Part shown: positions 5,235-5,556 of the stretch, piece after piece
Position numbering within the stretch: the stretch's first letter is position 1
Layout: each line of letters begins with the position of its first letter
From: JAGUYA01 sp043802425
GTDB lineage: Bacteria > Omnitrophota > Gorgyraeia > Gygaellales > Profunditerraquicolaceae
DNA: 5,556 nucleotides
Reading direction: 5' to 3'
Assembly (NCBI GenBank): GCA_043802425.1
Contig: JAZDLA010000025.1
Coordinates: 1 to 5,556, forward strand
Notes under the pieces: model-generated
The model's database searches: none
The model's input: the letters and a program-made list of their open reading frames with translations, nothing else
Told to the model about the DNA's origin: nothing
Translations under genes and position numbers: made by a program

Positions 5235-5556
5235 CTAGTCTGCACCTTCGCCATCGTGCTGAACACCCGTTCCTTCTTGGCGCTTACGCATAATCACCCG
5301 TTTTAAGGTAACATGTTTATCTATCAAATCTTTGTTATTCACGGCATTTAGCTGTTTAAAGAGAAAATCAAATTTTTCTTCTATCTCAGCGGCAATCGCA
5401 TCGCGCGCCTCTTTAGGCAACCCCATAATCTCTTTCTTAAACGGGCCCAGCGCTTTTTTGCGCGTCTTATAAAAGAACTGCTCTTCGGTCTCGCCTTCTT
5501 TCTTTTCTGAAATAGCATTGACTTTCAACCACTCATAAATTTTCGCTTTTAATTCC
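5235..5556 (-). CDS. Unidentified helical protein, C-terminal 106 residues (possibly class II aldolase end)
   Basis: The frame is open to the window edge, so the true start lies outside; nine residues (ELKAKIYEW) precede the TTG at 5528, which is an internal Leu codon and not a start. The visible part is charged and predicted mostly helical, with a YKTRKKALGPFKKEIMGLP stretch, then a helix rich in Ala, Glu and Lys, then EEKFDFLFKQLNAVNNKDLI. The last 20 or so residues are basic and then polar and low in complexity. There is no signal peptide or membrane segment in view. The R-K-K-A-L-G-P-F-K-K pattern followed by a helix loosely recalls the C-terminal part of some class II fructose-bisphosphate aldolases, but no catalytic residues are visible and this is a weak, memory-based resemblance. 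It ends 59 nt before ilvD on the same strand; whether it shares the ilv transcript is unknown. Confidence 0.7.
   Translation of the reverse strand, partial: ELKAKIYEWLKVNAISEKKEGETEEQFFYKTRKKALGPFKKEIMGLPKEARDAIAAEIEEKFDFLFKQLNAVNNKDLIDKHVTLKRVIMRKRQEGTGVQHDGEGAD

Noticed and set aside
5526..5528. TTG at 5528 as the start of a complete 97-residue gene.
   Set aside because: The frame stays open to the window edge, the preceding codons read as a plausible continuous helix (ELKAKIYEW), and no ribosome binding site precedes the TTG.

Overview
The window is a compact block of branched-chain amino acid biosynthesis genes, all read on the minus strand. In transcription order it holds the 3' end of an unidentified gene (cut by the right edge), ilvD, ilvB, ilvN, ilvC, and the first 57 codons of leuA (cut by the left edge). 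Together these encode the acetohydroxyacid synthase holoenzyme (IlvB + IlvN), ketol-acid reductoisomerase (IlvC) and dihydroxy-acid dehydratase (IlvD). These three steps lead to the 2-oxo acid precursors of valine and isoleucine. LeuA draws 2-oxoisovalerate off towards leucine. The gaps are short (5, 21, 107 and 86 nt inside the block), so one polycistronic mRNA is likely. No convincing promoter is visible, and if there is one operon promoter it probably lies beyond the right edge.

Organism: this is a bacterium with Shine-Dalgarno signals of the AGGAG/GGAGG type and intermediate base composition. The dehydratase is of the P-G-H type, which is associated with oxygen-sensitive 4Fe-4S enzymes. 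The reductoisomerase has an acidic loop suggesting NADH use. Both would fit an anaerobe. The GGGACAC-type intergenic palindromes resemble what I recall from environmental candidate-phylum genomes (for example Omnitrophota), but that placement is a low-confidence guess.

Layout on the + coordinates: 1-171 leuA start; 172-257 a spacer with two back-to-back perfect hairpins; 258-1250 ilvC; 1251-1357 a spacer with a four-arm GGGACACC palindrome ending at the ilvC ribosome binding site; 1358-1831 ilvN; 1853-3517 ilvB; 3523-5175 ilvD; 5176-5234 a spacer with a related palindrome; 5235-5556 the 3' part of an unidentified helical protein. No non-coding stretch exceeds 300 nt.

The coding content is ordinary. 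The unexplained signal lies in the spacers, where three of the five carry palindromic elements, and in the cofactor loop of IlvC. I saw no evidence of an undescribed multi-gene system.
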